A stretch of 10,833 bases of DNA. Source: Lachnospiraceae bacterium (lineage in GTDB: Bacteria; Bacillota_A; Clostridia; Lachnospirales; Lachnospiraceae). A model generated the notes under the pieces. That model was not told where the DNA came from, did no database searches, and saw nothing but the letters and a program-made list of their open reading frames with translations. Below are positions 1 through 8,009 of this stretch, one piece after another (the stretch's first letter is position 1; the number at the start of each line of letters is the position of its first letter). The stretch is taken from positions 1 to 10,833 of the forward strand of contig JAILOC010000075.1 in the NCBI GenBank assembly GCA_024691045.1, given 5' to 3'. A program made the translations under genes and the position numbers.

Positions 1-380
1 AGATCCTCTCTTTTTTCCGCACCGGGGATGGGTCCCTCCCCGTTCGAATCGATCCACTCCTGATAGAGCGGATCTCCGTTCAAATCCGCATAGTTTTTGC
101 CTTCGAAATATCCGAAGTCAGTTTCGGTGAATTCATCTATCGTTTTTACATCAAAACCATCAAAGAGAATTTCCGCGGTCTCCCTCGCCCTTATCATAGG
201 ACCACTGAAGACTCTGTTTATCTGTCTGTAAAAGGAAGACGGGATATGTGCCCTCAGCTCCTTAGCTTCTGTGATCCCTTTTTCGCAAAGAGGCTCATCG
301 GTCTTAAGACCGATATATCTCTTCTCGGTATTTCCGATCGTCTCGCCGTGTCTTATCAGATAAACTTTTTTTCCTGCCAT
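1..380 (-). CDS. cobC: Histidine phosphatase, likely alpha-ribazole phosphatase (CobC-like), 3' end cut off
   Basis: Partial gene: the first 126 residues are visible and the 3' end runs off the left edge; full-length family members have about 200 residues. The N-terminus carries the phosphohistidine motif RHGET, with Arg10 and the expected nucleophile His11. Further conserved elements are SGPMIRARETAE (59-70, Arg64 and Arg66 in the phosphate pocket) and ETDFGYFEG (86-94, Glu86 as likely acid/base). The fold covers many phosphatases and mutases. Its place as the last gene of a cobT-cobU-cobS series makes alpha-ribazole(-5'-phosphate) phosphatase, the last step of nucleotide-loop assembly, the best guess. 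The ATG overlaps the cobS stop by one base (TGATG), and GAGG lies about 9 bases upstream, so translation is probably coupled. Family certain, substrate inferred from context. Confidence 0.85.
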   Translation of the reverse strand, partial: MAGKKVYLIRHGETIGNTEKRYIGLKTDEPLCEKGITEAKELRAHIPSSFYRQINRVFSGPMIRARETAEILFDGFDVKTIDEFTETDFGYFEGKNYADLNGDPLYQEWIDSNGEGPIPGAEKRED

Positions 381-1183
381 CAGAGTAACCTCAATATCAA
401 TAAAACAATCGCAATGCAGACCACCGCTCCGGTTTCGGATACGCTCACATACATTCCCGCGGTATCACCGGTAACTCCTCCGAACTCTTTTTTCGTTTTC
501 CTTCGGTAATAAAGAGTGTATCCTGCAAAGAAAGCAAGTGCGGGAAGTGCCGTCAATGGATCAAGTACAAGCATCGCCGCTGCGGAGATCACAAGCTGCA
601 GCGCAAGCAAAGCTACGCTGCTCTTCTTTCTGTCTCCGGCTTCCTTCGAAAGCATTCCGCTCTTTTTCGCCTTCTTAAAGTATAACGAAGTCAGACCCGA
701 GATGCATCTGCTGACCGTAAATACAAGAGCACAAGTGATGACTGTTTCCCCGGAAAGCGAATCCCCGGACAGGATAAAAGCTGCCGATGCGAGCGCGATA
801 AGGATCAGCTTTACGAGTGAGATAACGGCGAATGCCCCGATGTGGGGATCCTTTAATATCTCAAGTTTCTTCTCAGGCTCTCCGTACGAATTCAGTGCAT
901 CGGAGGTGTCCATAAAGCCGTCCAGATGAAAGCCGCCGGTGATGAGTATGGGTACGAGAACCGAAAGCAGCGCCCTCACATAAGGACTTATCACTTCGCT
1001 TAAGGGGCCGATATTAAGTCCGCAGATAACAGCCCCGATCACTGCGCCGACAAGAGGGAAAAAGTCCAGGCTCGTCGCCATGTCATCTTCCTTCCACTCA
1101 AAACGGGGCATCGGGATCCTCGAATATAACGTAAATGAAATTGCAATCCTTCTTAAGATCTTCAAATCAGTTTCCTTTATCAT
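380..1183 (-). CDS. cobS: Adenosylcobinamide-GDP ribazoletransferase (cobalamin synthase) CobS
   Basis: Integral membrane enzyme that joins adenosylcobinamide-GDP to alpha-ribazole (or its 5'-phosphate), forming adenosylcobalamin (or its phosphate) and GMP. Recognised by SRIPMP near the N-terminus, the acidic motif HLDGFMDTSD with the downstream EILKDPHIGAFAV segment, and the C-terminal GGVTGDTAGMY motif. Several hydrophobic spans lie between them, as expected for this polytopic family. I chose the ATG at 1183 (267 residues), which overlaps cobU by 17 bases. An in-frame ATG at 1198 would give 272 residues and a 32-base overlap. Neither start has a clear ribosome binding site, so translation probably depends on coupling to cobU. 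It is followed by the CobC-like phosphatase with a one-base overlap. Confidence 0.93.
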   Translation of the reverse strand: MIKETDLKILRRIAISFTLYSRIPMPRFEWKEDDMATSLDFFPLVGAVIGAVICGLNIGPLSEVISPYVRALLSVLVPILITGGFHLDGFMDTSDALNSYGEPEKKLEILKDPHIGAFAVISLVKLILIALASAAFILSGDSLSGETVITCALVFTVSRCISGLTSLYFKKAKKSGMLSKEAGDRKKSSVALLALQLVISAAAMLVLDPLTALPALAFFAGYTLYYRRKTKKEFGGVTGDTAGMYVSVSETGAVVCIAIVLLILRLL

Positions 1184-1712
1184 CCGCAAGCAGATCATAT
1201 ACCATATCGCAGAAAGGAATGATCAGCTCATTGGTCCTGCTCAGAGTCTTCACATAAAATCTTGTGGCATCGTCATAGCCTTCGCCGTCTTTGTCATATT
1301 CGTTCGTAACTATGATCAGGTTATGTACCTTTCCTGACAAGGCTCTTATCTCATCCGAAACTTCCGATGCGATACTTTCGCATTCAGTATCCGGATCGAT
1401 CTTATCGATATCAAAGCCGTCATCAAATATATAATTCGAAACAAGATTTGCGACACATTCAAGAAGTACGGTTGATCCGGATGCGTCACCGGACTCATCA
1501 AGGATGCCCGCAATGCATTTTTGTCTTTCGATCGTGATAAAGCCCTTGCCTTCACGCTGCTTTCTGTGCTTTACGACCCTTTCCCTTCCGGCATCATCAC
1601 AGACATTCATCGTTGCAAGGTAGTAAATCCTATCATCTCCGGTTTTGAGAGCAAGTCTTTCCGCAAGCTCGGATTTTCCCGTATTCGATTTTCCGATGAC
1701 GATCGAGATCAT
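1167..1712 (-). CDS. cobU: Bifunctional adenosylcobinamide kinase / adenosylcobinamide-phosphate guanylyltransferase CobU
   Basis: Phosphorylates adenosylcobinamide and then transfers GMP to give adenosylcobinamide-GDP, the CobS substrate. The 181-residue length is normal for the family. The N-terminal P-loop is GKSNTGKS (7-14), differing from the common GGARSGKS form. YLATM (31-35) and the KHRKQRE segment follow, in which His49 aligns with the guanylylated His46 of the Salmonella enzyme. TVLLECVANLVSNYIF (81-96) matches the conserved LLEC...N segment, and NLIIVTNEY (131-139) matches the VSNEVG-type strand. The C-terminus is divergent but keeps the CDMVYD pattern. The start ATG overlaps the cobT stop by four bases (ATGA). 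The CobU assignment rests on motifs and operon position together. Confidence 0.93.
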   Translation of the reverse strand: MISIVIGKSNTGKSELAERLALKTGDDRIYYLATMNVCDDAGRERVVKHRKQREGKGFITIERQKCIAGILDESGDASGSTVLLECVANLVSNYIFDDGFDIDKIDPDTECESIASEVSDEIRALSGKVHNLIIVTNEYDKDGEGYDDATRFYVKTLSRTNELIIPFCDMVYDLLADDKGN

Positions 1713-2800
1713 TGTTTTTCAAACCTTTCGTATTCTTCGATCGGAGTATCGGAGAAAGCCGTTCCGCTCTTATAAAGTGACATAGCCATATCGAGCATCG
1801 GGAAAAGCATCACCGCTCCCGTTCCTTCTCCGAGGGCAAGGTCCGCATTTATCACCGGATTGAGACACAGTATACCGGAAAGAATCTTCATTCCTTTTTC
1901 CCTTCCCATATGGGATGCGATCATATATTCCCTGCATCCCGGGCACAGACGCTCAGCGATCAGTGCGGAGACCATACTGATGAATCCGTCAATCACTATA
2001 GGGACATTTACTAATGCCCCACCGATGAATACTCCGCATAGTCCGGCGATATCAAGTCCGCCGACCTTGGCAAGTGCATCAAAAACCTCTTCTTTACCTG
2101 TCAGGGCTTTTCCTTTTTTTTCTGGGAAATGAAATTCAAGAGCCTGATCTATCACATTTATCTTGCGCTCAAGTCCTTCATCAGAAAGCCCCGCTCCTCT
2201 TCCTGTGCATTCTCTTACTTCAAGTCCGGTAAGAATGCTCATGAGTGCGGAGGATGTCGTCGTATTTCCTATGCCCATCTCACCTGTTGCGATGAGGGAG
2301 ATTCCTTTTTCGGAGCATTCCTTAACGGTTCTGATTCCCGCGTCGATCGCACGGAGCACTTCGTCATCGGTCATCGCAGGTCCGGTCAGGAAATCAGCGG
2401 TACCCTTCGCAACCTTCCTGTTAACGACGCCTTCGGGTATATCATCCGAATCTATCCCAATGTCCACGGTAATGATCTCTGCGGGATAGTCCCCGAGCAT
2501 TATCCCTACCGAGCTCTTTTTCTTTCCCATAAGGGACGCCACTTCATAAGTGACTTCCTTACCGGTCTGGGATACTCCTTCCTTAACGATACCGTTATCC
2601 GCGCACATGATCACAAGTGCCTTTTTGCCGGGATCAAATTCGGTGCTTCCCCGTACCGCCGCTATACGGCAGACGATCTCTTCAAGCATACCGAGACCGT
2701 CGATGGGCTTGGCGACCGCATCCCACTTTTTCTTCGCGGCTTTCTTTATATTGTCATCCGGTGCTTCGATCTTTATCGAAAGCAGTTCGTCCTTAGTCAT
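1709..2800 (-). CDS. cobT: Nicotinate-nucleotide--dimethylbenzimidazole phosphoribosyltransferase CobT
   Basis: Cytoplasmic enzyme that activates the lower-ligand base (dimethylbenzimidazole or another base) with nicotinate mononucleotide, giving the alpha-riboside phosphate used by CobS. At 363 residues it is slightly longer than the usual ~350. Visible motifs are KPIDGLGMLE (31-40, the KPxGSLGRLE position), CADNGI (66-71), GEMGIGNTTTSSAL (173-186) and LGEGTGAVM (323-331). Glu174 and Glu325 correspond to the two functional glutamates known in Salmonella CobT (174 and 317). SHMGREKG (296-303) fits the base-pocket region. It overlaps both neighbours by four bases (ATGA at each end). The sequence does not show which base is used, and no dimethylbenzimidazole synthesis gene is in the window. 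Confidence 0.96.
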   Translation of the reverse strand: MTKDELLSIKIEAPDDNIKKAAKKKWDAVAKPIDGLGMLEEIVCRIAAVRGSTEFDPGKKALVIMCADNGIVKEGVSQTGKEVTYEVASLMGKKKSSVGIMLGDYPAEIITVDIGIDSDDIPEGVVNRKVAKGTADFLTGPAMTDDEVLRAIDAGIRTVKECSEKGISLIATGEMGIGNTTTSSALMSILTGLEVRECTGRGAGLSDEGLERKINVIDQALEFHFPEKKGKALTGKEEVFDALAKVGGLDIAGLCGVFIGGALVNVPIVIDGFISMVSALIAERLCPGCREYMIASHMGREKGMKILSGILCLNPVINADLALGEGTGAVMLFPMLDMAMSLYKSGTAFSDTPIEEYERFEKQ

Positions 2801-5130
2801 CTTTTTATACCAAGCACATCGTAGATATATTCCATATCAAGGCTCCTGCGTAAGTTTTCCGCAAGACGGTCATAGACTATTTCCTTCCTGTCTTCGTAAT
2901 CACGGACATCCGAAGTATCGATCTTCTTACCGCGCGATCTTGAAACTGCATCGACCGTGCCTTTCAGTATATCAGCAGCATCAAAGAATCCGTGCACGTA
3001 AGTTCCGTAGATATTGCCCCTGCAGTAACCGGTCTTTCCCGAAGTAAATTCATCAAGCTCTTCCGTGGGAACCGTCTCACCCATATGTATTTCATAACCG
3101 GATACGGGAGCTTTCTTCAGTCCCTCCAGGATTCCCGTTGAAGATACGATCTCTCCCTTATATGCGGTCCTGATCTTCTCTGTTCCGATCACGGTCTTTA
3201 CGGGAAGAAGCCCGAGTCCCGTTTCCGAGCCGCCGATCTCCGATCCTTCAGGATCTTCGACGCTCTCGCCGAGTATCTGGTATCCTCCGCAGATCCCGAT
3301 GATCACGCAGCCTTCATCCGCTTTCTTTTTTATCGCATCAAAGAGTCTGTTTTTCTTCATCTCCCTGATATCACCGATGGTATTCTTCGAACCGGGTATG
3401 ATCAGGATATCGGGATCACCGATCTGCGAAGGCTTATCCACATATCTTACGGATGCTTCACCGATCTGATCGAATGTATCAAAATCGGTAAAGTTTGAGA
3501 TAGACCTGAGTCTTATCACGGCGACATCAAATTCACCGGGCTTATCATTTGCGAGCCTTTCCGAAAGTGAGTCCTCATCATCTATCTTAAGATCCATATA
3601 CGGAACAACGCCAACAACCTTGGTATTTCCTTTTTCTTCGAGGATCTTAATTCCGTTTTCGAAAAGCTTTCCGTCGCCCCTGAACTTGTTTATGATAAGT
3701 CCCCTGACCCTCTTTCTTTCGCTGCCCGTCAGAAGATCGAGCGTTCCTAGAAGCTGAGGGAAGATTCCTCCCCTGTCGATATCACCGACCAGAAGGACGG
3801 GAGCGTCGATCATCTCCGCAAGTCCCATATTGACTATATCGCCTTCCTTGAGATTAAGTTCCACCGGGGAACCCGCACCCTCAACCACGATTATATCCGC
3901 CATATCGGAAAGCGTATCGTATGCCTTCATGATCTCGGGAATGTAATCCTTCTTGTGACGGAAATAATCCATCGCCTTCATATTTCCGACGACCCTGCCG
4001 TTTACGATGACCTGCGAACCCATCTCGGAGGTTGGCTTGAGCAGGATCGGATTCATCTCTGCAAGAGGTCTGACTTTCGCACACTCAGCCTGCACTACCT
4101 GGGCCCTTCCCATCTCAAGGCCTTCATCCGTGATATAGGAATTGAGCGCCATATTCTGCGATTTAAAGGGAACAACTTTATATCCGTCCTGCGCAAAGAT
4201 CCTGCAGAGTCCTGCCGCAACAAGGCTCTTACCCGCATTTGACATCGTACCCTGAACCATTATGACCTTCGCTCTTCGCTTATCCGTCTCCACATCAGCA
4301 GCAGCTTCTCTCCGTACTTCTGTCTGTGCTTCCGCACTTATCTTCTCTTTCGCATCCGCATCTTTTATCCAGTAACCTTCACAGATCAGATCGGACTCGA
4401 TGCCCTCTATTCCATAAAGCTTCCTTATAAAGCTTTCGGTGCATACCTCATCGGGAGAACCGGTCTTAAGCACCCTGCCCTCGCCGACAGCTACAACTAC
4501 ATCGGAGATCTTACGTGCAATCTCAATCTCGTGAAGGGACATCAGAACAGCCATATTTCTCCCCGAAGCAAGCTCACGTATCTTACCGAGGATATCGATC
4601 TTGTATCTGATATCAAGGTAGGAAGTCGGCTCATCAAGTATAAGGATATCGGGCTCCTGACAGATTGCCTTGGCAAGGAGCACTCTCTGCTTCTGGCCGT
4701 CACTGAGCTTCGAAAACAGAGTATCCGCAAGCCCCTCAACATCCATCTGCTTCATCGCATCGCCGGCTTTCTGCTTATCCTCGTCGGACAGGATGCCGAG
4801 CATTCCCGTATAAGGATATCTTCCGACCTCCACAACTTCCCTGCAGGTCATCAGTTCAGGACGAAGCTTTTCTGTCATCACGATCGACATCGCTCTGGCA
4901 ATACTTGATGCGGACAGAGCGGATCTGTCTTCACCGCTTATATACACGACCCCGCCTCTTTCCTTTAGTTCTCCCGTAAGTGTCTTTAAGAGCGTGGTCT
5001 TGCCCGATCCGTTCGGTCCGATCAGTGTGACGATCCTTCCCGGCGCAGCTTCAATGCAGATATCCCTGATAAGATCGCTGCCGTATCCGATATTCAGTTT
5101 TTCGGTTCTGATACCCTTTGCTTCAGACAT
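2797..5130 (-). CDS. cobQ: Fusion protein: BtuD-type ABC transporter ATPase + cobyric acid synthase CobQ
   Basis: One uninterrupted 777-residue frame carries two complete enzymes. Residues 1-250 are an ABC ATPase of the iron-siderophore/B12 class: Walker A GPNGSGKT (38-45), VGRYPYT (102-108), signature LSDGQKQR (142-149), Walker B DILILDEPTS (161-170), and H-loop His200. Residues ~287-777 are glutamine-dependent cobyric acid synthase, which amidates the corrin side chains at b, d, e and g. Its motifs are VQGTMSNAGKS (292-302), PFKSQNMALNSY (321-332), RGGIFPQLLGT (453-463), ICGGYQILG with nucleophile Cys614, GYEIHMGET (678-686) and YGTYVHGFFD with His713. A charged, Ala/Glu-rich linker (~255-286) joins the halves. 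The CobQ part begins AKVIMVQG, where stand-alone CobQ would start, but no Met is present there. The gene follows the permease by one base and overlaps cobT by four. The ATPase should energise the neighbouring permease. Confidence 0.95.
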   Translation of the reverse strand: MSEAKGIRTEKLNIGYGSDLIRDICIEAAPGRIVTLIGPNGSGKTTLLKTLTGELKERGGVVYISGEDRSALSASSIARAMSIVMTEKLRPELMTCREVVEVGRYPYTGMLGILSDEDKQKAGDAMKQMDVEGLADTLFSKLSDGQKQRVLLAKAICQEPDILILDEPTSYLDIRYKIDILGKIRELASGRNMAVLMSLHEIEIARKISDVVVAVGEGRVLKTGSPDEVCTESFIRKLYGIEGIESDLICEGYWIKDADAKEKISAEAQTEVRREAAADVETDKRRAKVIMVQGTMSNAGKSLVAAGLCRIFAQDGYKVVPFKSQNMALNSYITDEGLEMGRAQVVQAECAKVRPLAEMNPILLKPTSEMGSQVIVNGRVVGNMKAMDYFRHKKDYIPEIMKAYDTLSDMADIIVVEGAGSPVELNLKEGDIVNMGLAEMIDAPVLLVGDIDRGGIFPQLLGTLDLLTGSERKRVRGLIINKFRGDGKLFENGIKILEEKGNTKVVGVVPYMDLKIDDEDSLSERLANDKPGEFDVAVIRLRSISNFTDFDTFDQIGEASVRYVDKPSQIGDPDILIIPGSKNTIGDIREMKKNRLFDAIKKKADEGCVIIGICGGYQILGESVEDPEGSEIGGSETGLGLLPVKTVIGTEKIRTAYKGEIVSSTGILEGLKKAPVSGYEIHMGETVPTEELDEFTSGKTGYCRGNIYGTYVHGFFDAADILKGTVDAVSRSRGKKIDTSDVRDYEDRKEIVYDRLAENLRRSLDMEYIYDVLGIKR

Positions 5131-5131
5131 T

Positions 5132-6139
5132 TCAGCGGTCCTTATTTCTTCGTATCATTACGACTATTACAACAGGCACAAGGAGAAGCGCGGTAACGGA
5201 ACTGATGCTGACCTCCGTCGGTGCAAAGGCGGTTCTTGCGATTGCATCACTTAAGAGCGTTACTATTGCACCGCCCATGAACGATGCGGGAATGATCACA
5301 TGCGCCCTGTCGGTCTTAAGGGACGATCTTACAAGATGGGGCACCGCTACTCCGACAAAGGAGATCGGGCCCGCAAAGGCGGTAACGCATGCGGCAAGAA
5401 GACTCGATACGAATATCAGCATCACCCTTAGGAACCTGATATTTACTCCGGCATTTCTTGCATAGTTTTCACCGAGCCTGTACGCATTCATGGGTTTGAC
5501 GATCGTTATCGCGAGCACAAGGCACAGGAGGATGACTGCGGCAAATACCCTTATCTCCCTCCAGCCGATACCGGAAAGACTTCCCATTGACCAGTTGTGA
5601 AGATTGACGATATTCGAATCGTCGGCAAAGGTCACAACAAAGTCGGTTATCGCAGAACATATATATCCGATCATGATGCCGCATACAACAAGGATTCCAA
5701 TGCCTTTGACCCTGACCGAGATCGCAAGGACAAATGCCATCGCGATCATCGATCCTATGAATGCGGAAAGGATCATCGCAAAGAGTCCGATACTTCTTCC
5801 GTGTGACAGGCACATGATCATGGTAAGTGCAACGCACAGCTTGGCTCCGGATGAGATTCCCAGAACATAAGGACCCACGATCGGATTTGCGAAAAATGTC
5901 TGAAGAAGATATCCGGACAGGGCTAGTGCTCCCCCGAGCACCACCGCAGCGACCGCTCTGGGAAGTCTGATGTTAAGAATGATCGCGGTATTGGTTCCGG
6001 TGTCTTTTCCGAGAAGGATCGATATGATCTCGTGAACGGAAACGGAAGCACTTCCCATCACGATGTTCATCGCAAAAAGGAATACCGCCAGCAATATGCA
6101 TATTGTGAAAAATACTGCGCTTCTTTTCTTACTCATCAC
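5132..6139 (-). CDS. FecCD-family ABC permease, BtuC-like (corrinoid uptake)
   Basis: 335-residue polytopic membrane protein of the siderophore/heme/B12 permease family, the usual length. The first family block runs from RLPRAVAAVVLGGALALSG through NPIVGPYVLGISSGA (58-99). The second is GPISFVGVAVPHLVR (257-271), followed by the SFMGGA stretch (286-291). YRLGENYARNAGVN (220-233) is the cytoplasmic coupling segment that contacts the ATPase. About nine or ten hydrophobic spans are visible. It overlaps the upstream binding-protein gene by four bases (ATGA), and one base separates its stop from the ATPase-CobQ start. The family alone does not fix the substrate. The B12 riboswitch and the cobalamin genes around it make a corrinoid or precursor likely; cobalt or iron chelates and heme are alternatives. 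Confidence 0.92.
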   Translation of the reverse strand: MMSKKRSAVFFTICILLAVFLFAMNIVMGSASVSVHEIISILLGKDTGTNTAIILNIRLPRAVAAVVLGGALALSGYLLQTFFANPIVGPYVLGISSGAKLCVALTMIMCLSHGRSIGLFAMILSAFIGSMIAMAFVLAISVRVKGIGILVVCGIMIGYICSAITDFVVTFADDSNIVNLHNWSMGSLSGIGWREIRVFAAVILLCLVLAITIVKPMNAYRLGENYARNAGVNIRFLRVMLIFVSSLLAACVTAFAGPISFVGVAVPHLVRSSLKTDRAHVIIPASFMGGAIVTLLSDAIARTAFAPTEVSISSVTALLLVPVVIVVMIRRNKDR

Positions 6140-7677
6140 TTAAGTCTGTATATATAAGTATAGTCTCTTTCGACTCCGTTAAAAATATCACTCAGATCCT
6201 TTACAAAATCCGCCATTCCCGTGGTCTGCTGGAACAGATTCCTCTCCGTGCAGTAAACCCTTCCTTCCTTTACCGCCTTAAAATCCGCAAAAAGAGGATT
6301 GAGTGCCGTGAGCTCTTCTATCGATGATATCTCTCCGGCTATTGTGGAATTATAGATCAGGATATCCGCATCCCGCGCTCCCGCATAGAAATCCTCCATC
6401 TGCATGTTCATCGTGGAAAGTGCATTCTCTCCCTCGCCCGCATTTTCGGGAACGTAATCACCTCCCGCCATCTCTATCATGCTTGTGATATAGTCACCGT
6501 TTTTGCGTACGTTGACGCTTCCGTTAGCGGTAATATGGAAAAAGGCGACAGTCATTCCGGTATCGGGATTATCGCTTAAAATATCGGAGAGCTTACCTAC
6601 CTGACCGAAGAAATAAGAATCCGCCTCTTCTTCAAGGCCGAACAGAACCCCGTAAAGCCTTATCCACTCAAGTCTTCCGAGGGGATTTTTTTCGTAGCTT
6701 GAAGTTTCGACAAGAACAGGGATACCGAGCTCTTCAAGTTTTTCTTTTACCGCAGGTTCGTGATATATCATCGTGTTTTCAATCGCAATATCACAGCCGC
6801 TTTCAAGAAGCAGCTCGTAATCGGGTGCCCTGTATCTTCCGGCATAGAGGATATCTCCGGACTCCATCGCTTCCCTGGCTTCATCAACATACCAGTCGCC
6901 TGCCTTGGTCCCGGAAAGTGCGACGCGGTCAAGTGCTCCGCATGTCACGATAAGATCCATCGCGGAGGTTGAAACAAGATATGATTCATCAAGTGGCTTG
7001 TAAAGCAGGGTGACGCCTTCGGGGATTCCCGCAGGAACAGTGCCGCCTTCGGGCATGAGCAGATATTCGCCGGAATTCGGGATCGAGATCACGGAATAAT
7101 CATCGAACCTCGTCACCTTAAATCCGGTCGCATATTCAGGGTTGATCTCCCCCGTTTTCGAAAGTCCCGCTTTTTCAAGTGCATCAAAAAGTTCACTTTC
7201 GGAAACGGATGAAACGTCATAGACCTCACTCGAGGTAACAGTCTTCTCACCCCAGATGATCGTGTATTCAATCTCATGGGGAGTACTCATCGCAACGGTA
7301 TCTCCGATCACGGTAAGAGACCCGGTAATATCATCAACAGGTACGGTAAAGGTCGAGGGGCCGCCCGGATTTTCGTTATCGTATCTGACACCGTCAACTA
7401 TCATGTAATCGTAATTGACACTGCTCCAGACAAAGACAGCGGAAAGATTTCCGTCAACCGATGTCACCTCCACGGGTGATTCGATATACGCTTTTCCGGT
7501 TCCGCCTTCGAAACCGATATCCACCAGATATGTCTCTTTTACGGAGGTAAAAGTACTTTCCTCATTTGTCTGATTAACAAAGGTAACCCCCTGCGAGGTG
7601 CAGGAGGTTACGCTAAGTAATACTACCATTGAAAAAATAATCGCTATATTTTTCTGTAGTGATCTTTTCATATACAT
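6136..7677 (-). CDS. Lipoprotein substrate-binding protein (BtuF-like) with an extra N-terminal beta-domain
   Basis: 513 residues, far longer than the ~270-350 of a plain BtuF/FecB protein. A signal peptide ends in the lipobox VTSC with lipidated Cys26. Residues ~49-142 form a beta-rich module (EGGTGKAYIESP, VWSSVNYDYM, STFTVPV, AMSTPHEIEYTI). I recall this type from Clostridia surface metal or heme proteins and would loosely compare it to NEAT domains. Residues ~185-500 look like the class III periplasmic-binding fold, including TSAMDLIVTCGALDRV, SGCDIAIENTM, GIPVLVETSSYEKNPLGRLEWIRLYG and the C-terminal KAVKEGRVYCTERN. ATG 7677 lies two bases after the preceding stop; ATG 7671 (third codon) is an alternative start. 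It should deliver substrate to the adjacent permease. Ligand inferred from operon context only. Confidence 0.88.
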   Translation of the reverse strand: MYMKRSLQKNIAIIFSMVVLLSVTSCTSQGVTFVNQTNEESTFTSVKETYLVDIGFEGGTGKAYIESPVEVTSVDGNLSAVFVWSSVNYDYMIVDGVRYDNENPGGPSTFTVPVDDITGSLTVIGDTVAMSTPHEIEYTIIWGEKTVTSSEVYDVSSVSESELFDALEKAGLSKTGEINPEYATGFKVTRFDDYSVISIPNSGEYLLMPEGGTVPAGIPEGVTLLYKPLDESYLVSTSAMDLIVTCGALDRVALSGTKAGDWYVDEAREAMESGDILYAGRYRAPDYELLLESGCDIAIENTMIYHEPAVKEKLEELGIPVLVETSSYEKNPLGRLEWIRLYGVLFGLEEEADSYFFGQVGKLSDILSDNPDTGMTVAFFHITANGSVNVRKNGDYITSMIEMAGGDYVPENAGEGENALSTMNMQMEDFYAGARDADILIYNSTIAGEISSIEELTALNPLFADFKAVKEGRVYCTERNLFQQTTGMADFVKDLSDIFNGVERDYTYIYRLK

Positions 7678-7679
7678 AT

Positions 7680-8009
7680 TTAGTCCGCTAATGAAACGGT
7701 GACTTTGTGGTCATACCAGACTCCCTTTGTTCCGATAAGGGCAAGATCGAACTCCCTGTCAAGACAGGGAACGGGAACATCGAATCCGTAAACAGTCTCG
7801 GTTAGTCCGTCGCTGTAGGTCACTTCATCCTCGGTGGGCTGAAGAATAACAGCGCCTGCTTTTTCCACATCGGCGGCAAGGCCGGGATAAAGGTTTACGA
7901 TATTCTTGGAAGGAAGTGTTATATGCACCGTCATAACACCGTTTTTAACCGTGAGCGCAGCCCGGTTTTCATATGCTTCATTGATATGAAACATCGAGCT
8001 GTCTGTCAA
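7680..8009 (-). CDS. Beta-domain frame, probably the -1-frame continuation of the upstream CbiK lipoprotein
   Basis: 109 codons if read from a TTG that overlaps the CbiK stop (TTGA). The first ATG is five codons later, at 7994. The product has no signal peptide, yet its sequence looks like a surface beta-domain: DSSMFHINEA, ALTVKNGVMTVHITLPSKNIVNLYPGLA, YGFDVPVPCLD, DLALIGTKGVWYDHKVTVS. From memory of the family, such domains normally begin with a strand like LEDGEYEV, and exactly that strand forms the C-terminus of the preceding CbiK frame. A -1 shift in the nine-T run would give EVFFLTDSSMF without a gap. GAGG seven bases before the TTG could also allow separate initiation, but an unsecreted copy makes little sense. 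Possible explanations are programmed slippage, a recent frameshift or a sequencing error. No catalytic motif is seen. Confidence 0.75.
   Translation of the reverse strand: MTDSSMFHINEAYENRAALTVKNGVMTVHITLPSKNIVNLYPGLAADVEKAGAVILQPTEDEVTYSDGLTETVYGFDVPVPCLDREFDLALIGTKGVWYDHKVTVSLAD

Noticed and set aside
4291..4293. Internal GTG (residue 280 of the fusion) as a separate cobQ start.
   Set aside because: The nearest purine-rich site (GGAGAG) is about 14 bases away and no stop separates the halves. Read-through fusion is the simpler reading, though minor internal initiation cannot be excluded.
5043..5130. Possible atypical Q-loop (TEK instead of Gln) in the ATPase half as a sign of inactivity; the residues themselves are 86-88 (around 4867-4875).
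   Set aside because: To my knowledge, B12/heme-type ATPases of this subgroup often have a VLTDR/VLTE-like sequence there, and all other ATPase motifs are intact.
7967..7991. The 8-bp stem downstream of the T9 run as a classical ribosomal frameshift stimulator.
   Set aside because: It starts 16 bases after the run instead of the usual 5-9 and is AT-rich. If slippage occurs, polymerase slippage on the T-run is the better candidate, so the stem is not claimed as a separate feature.
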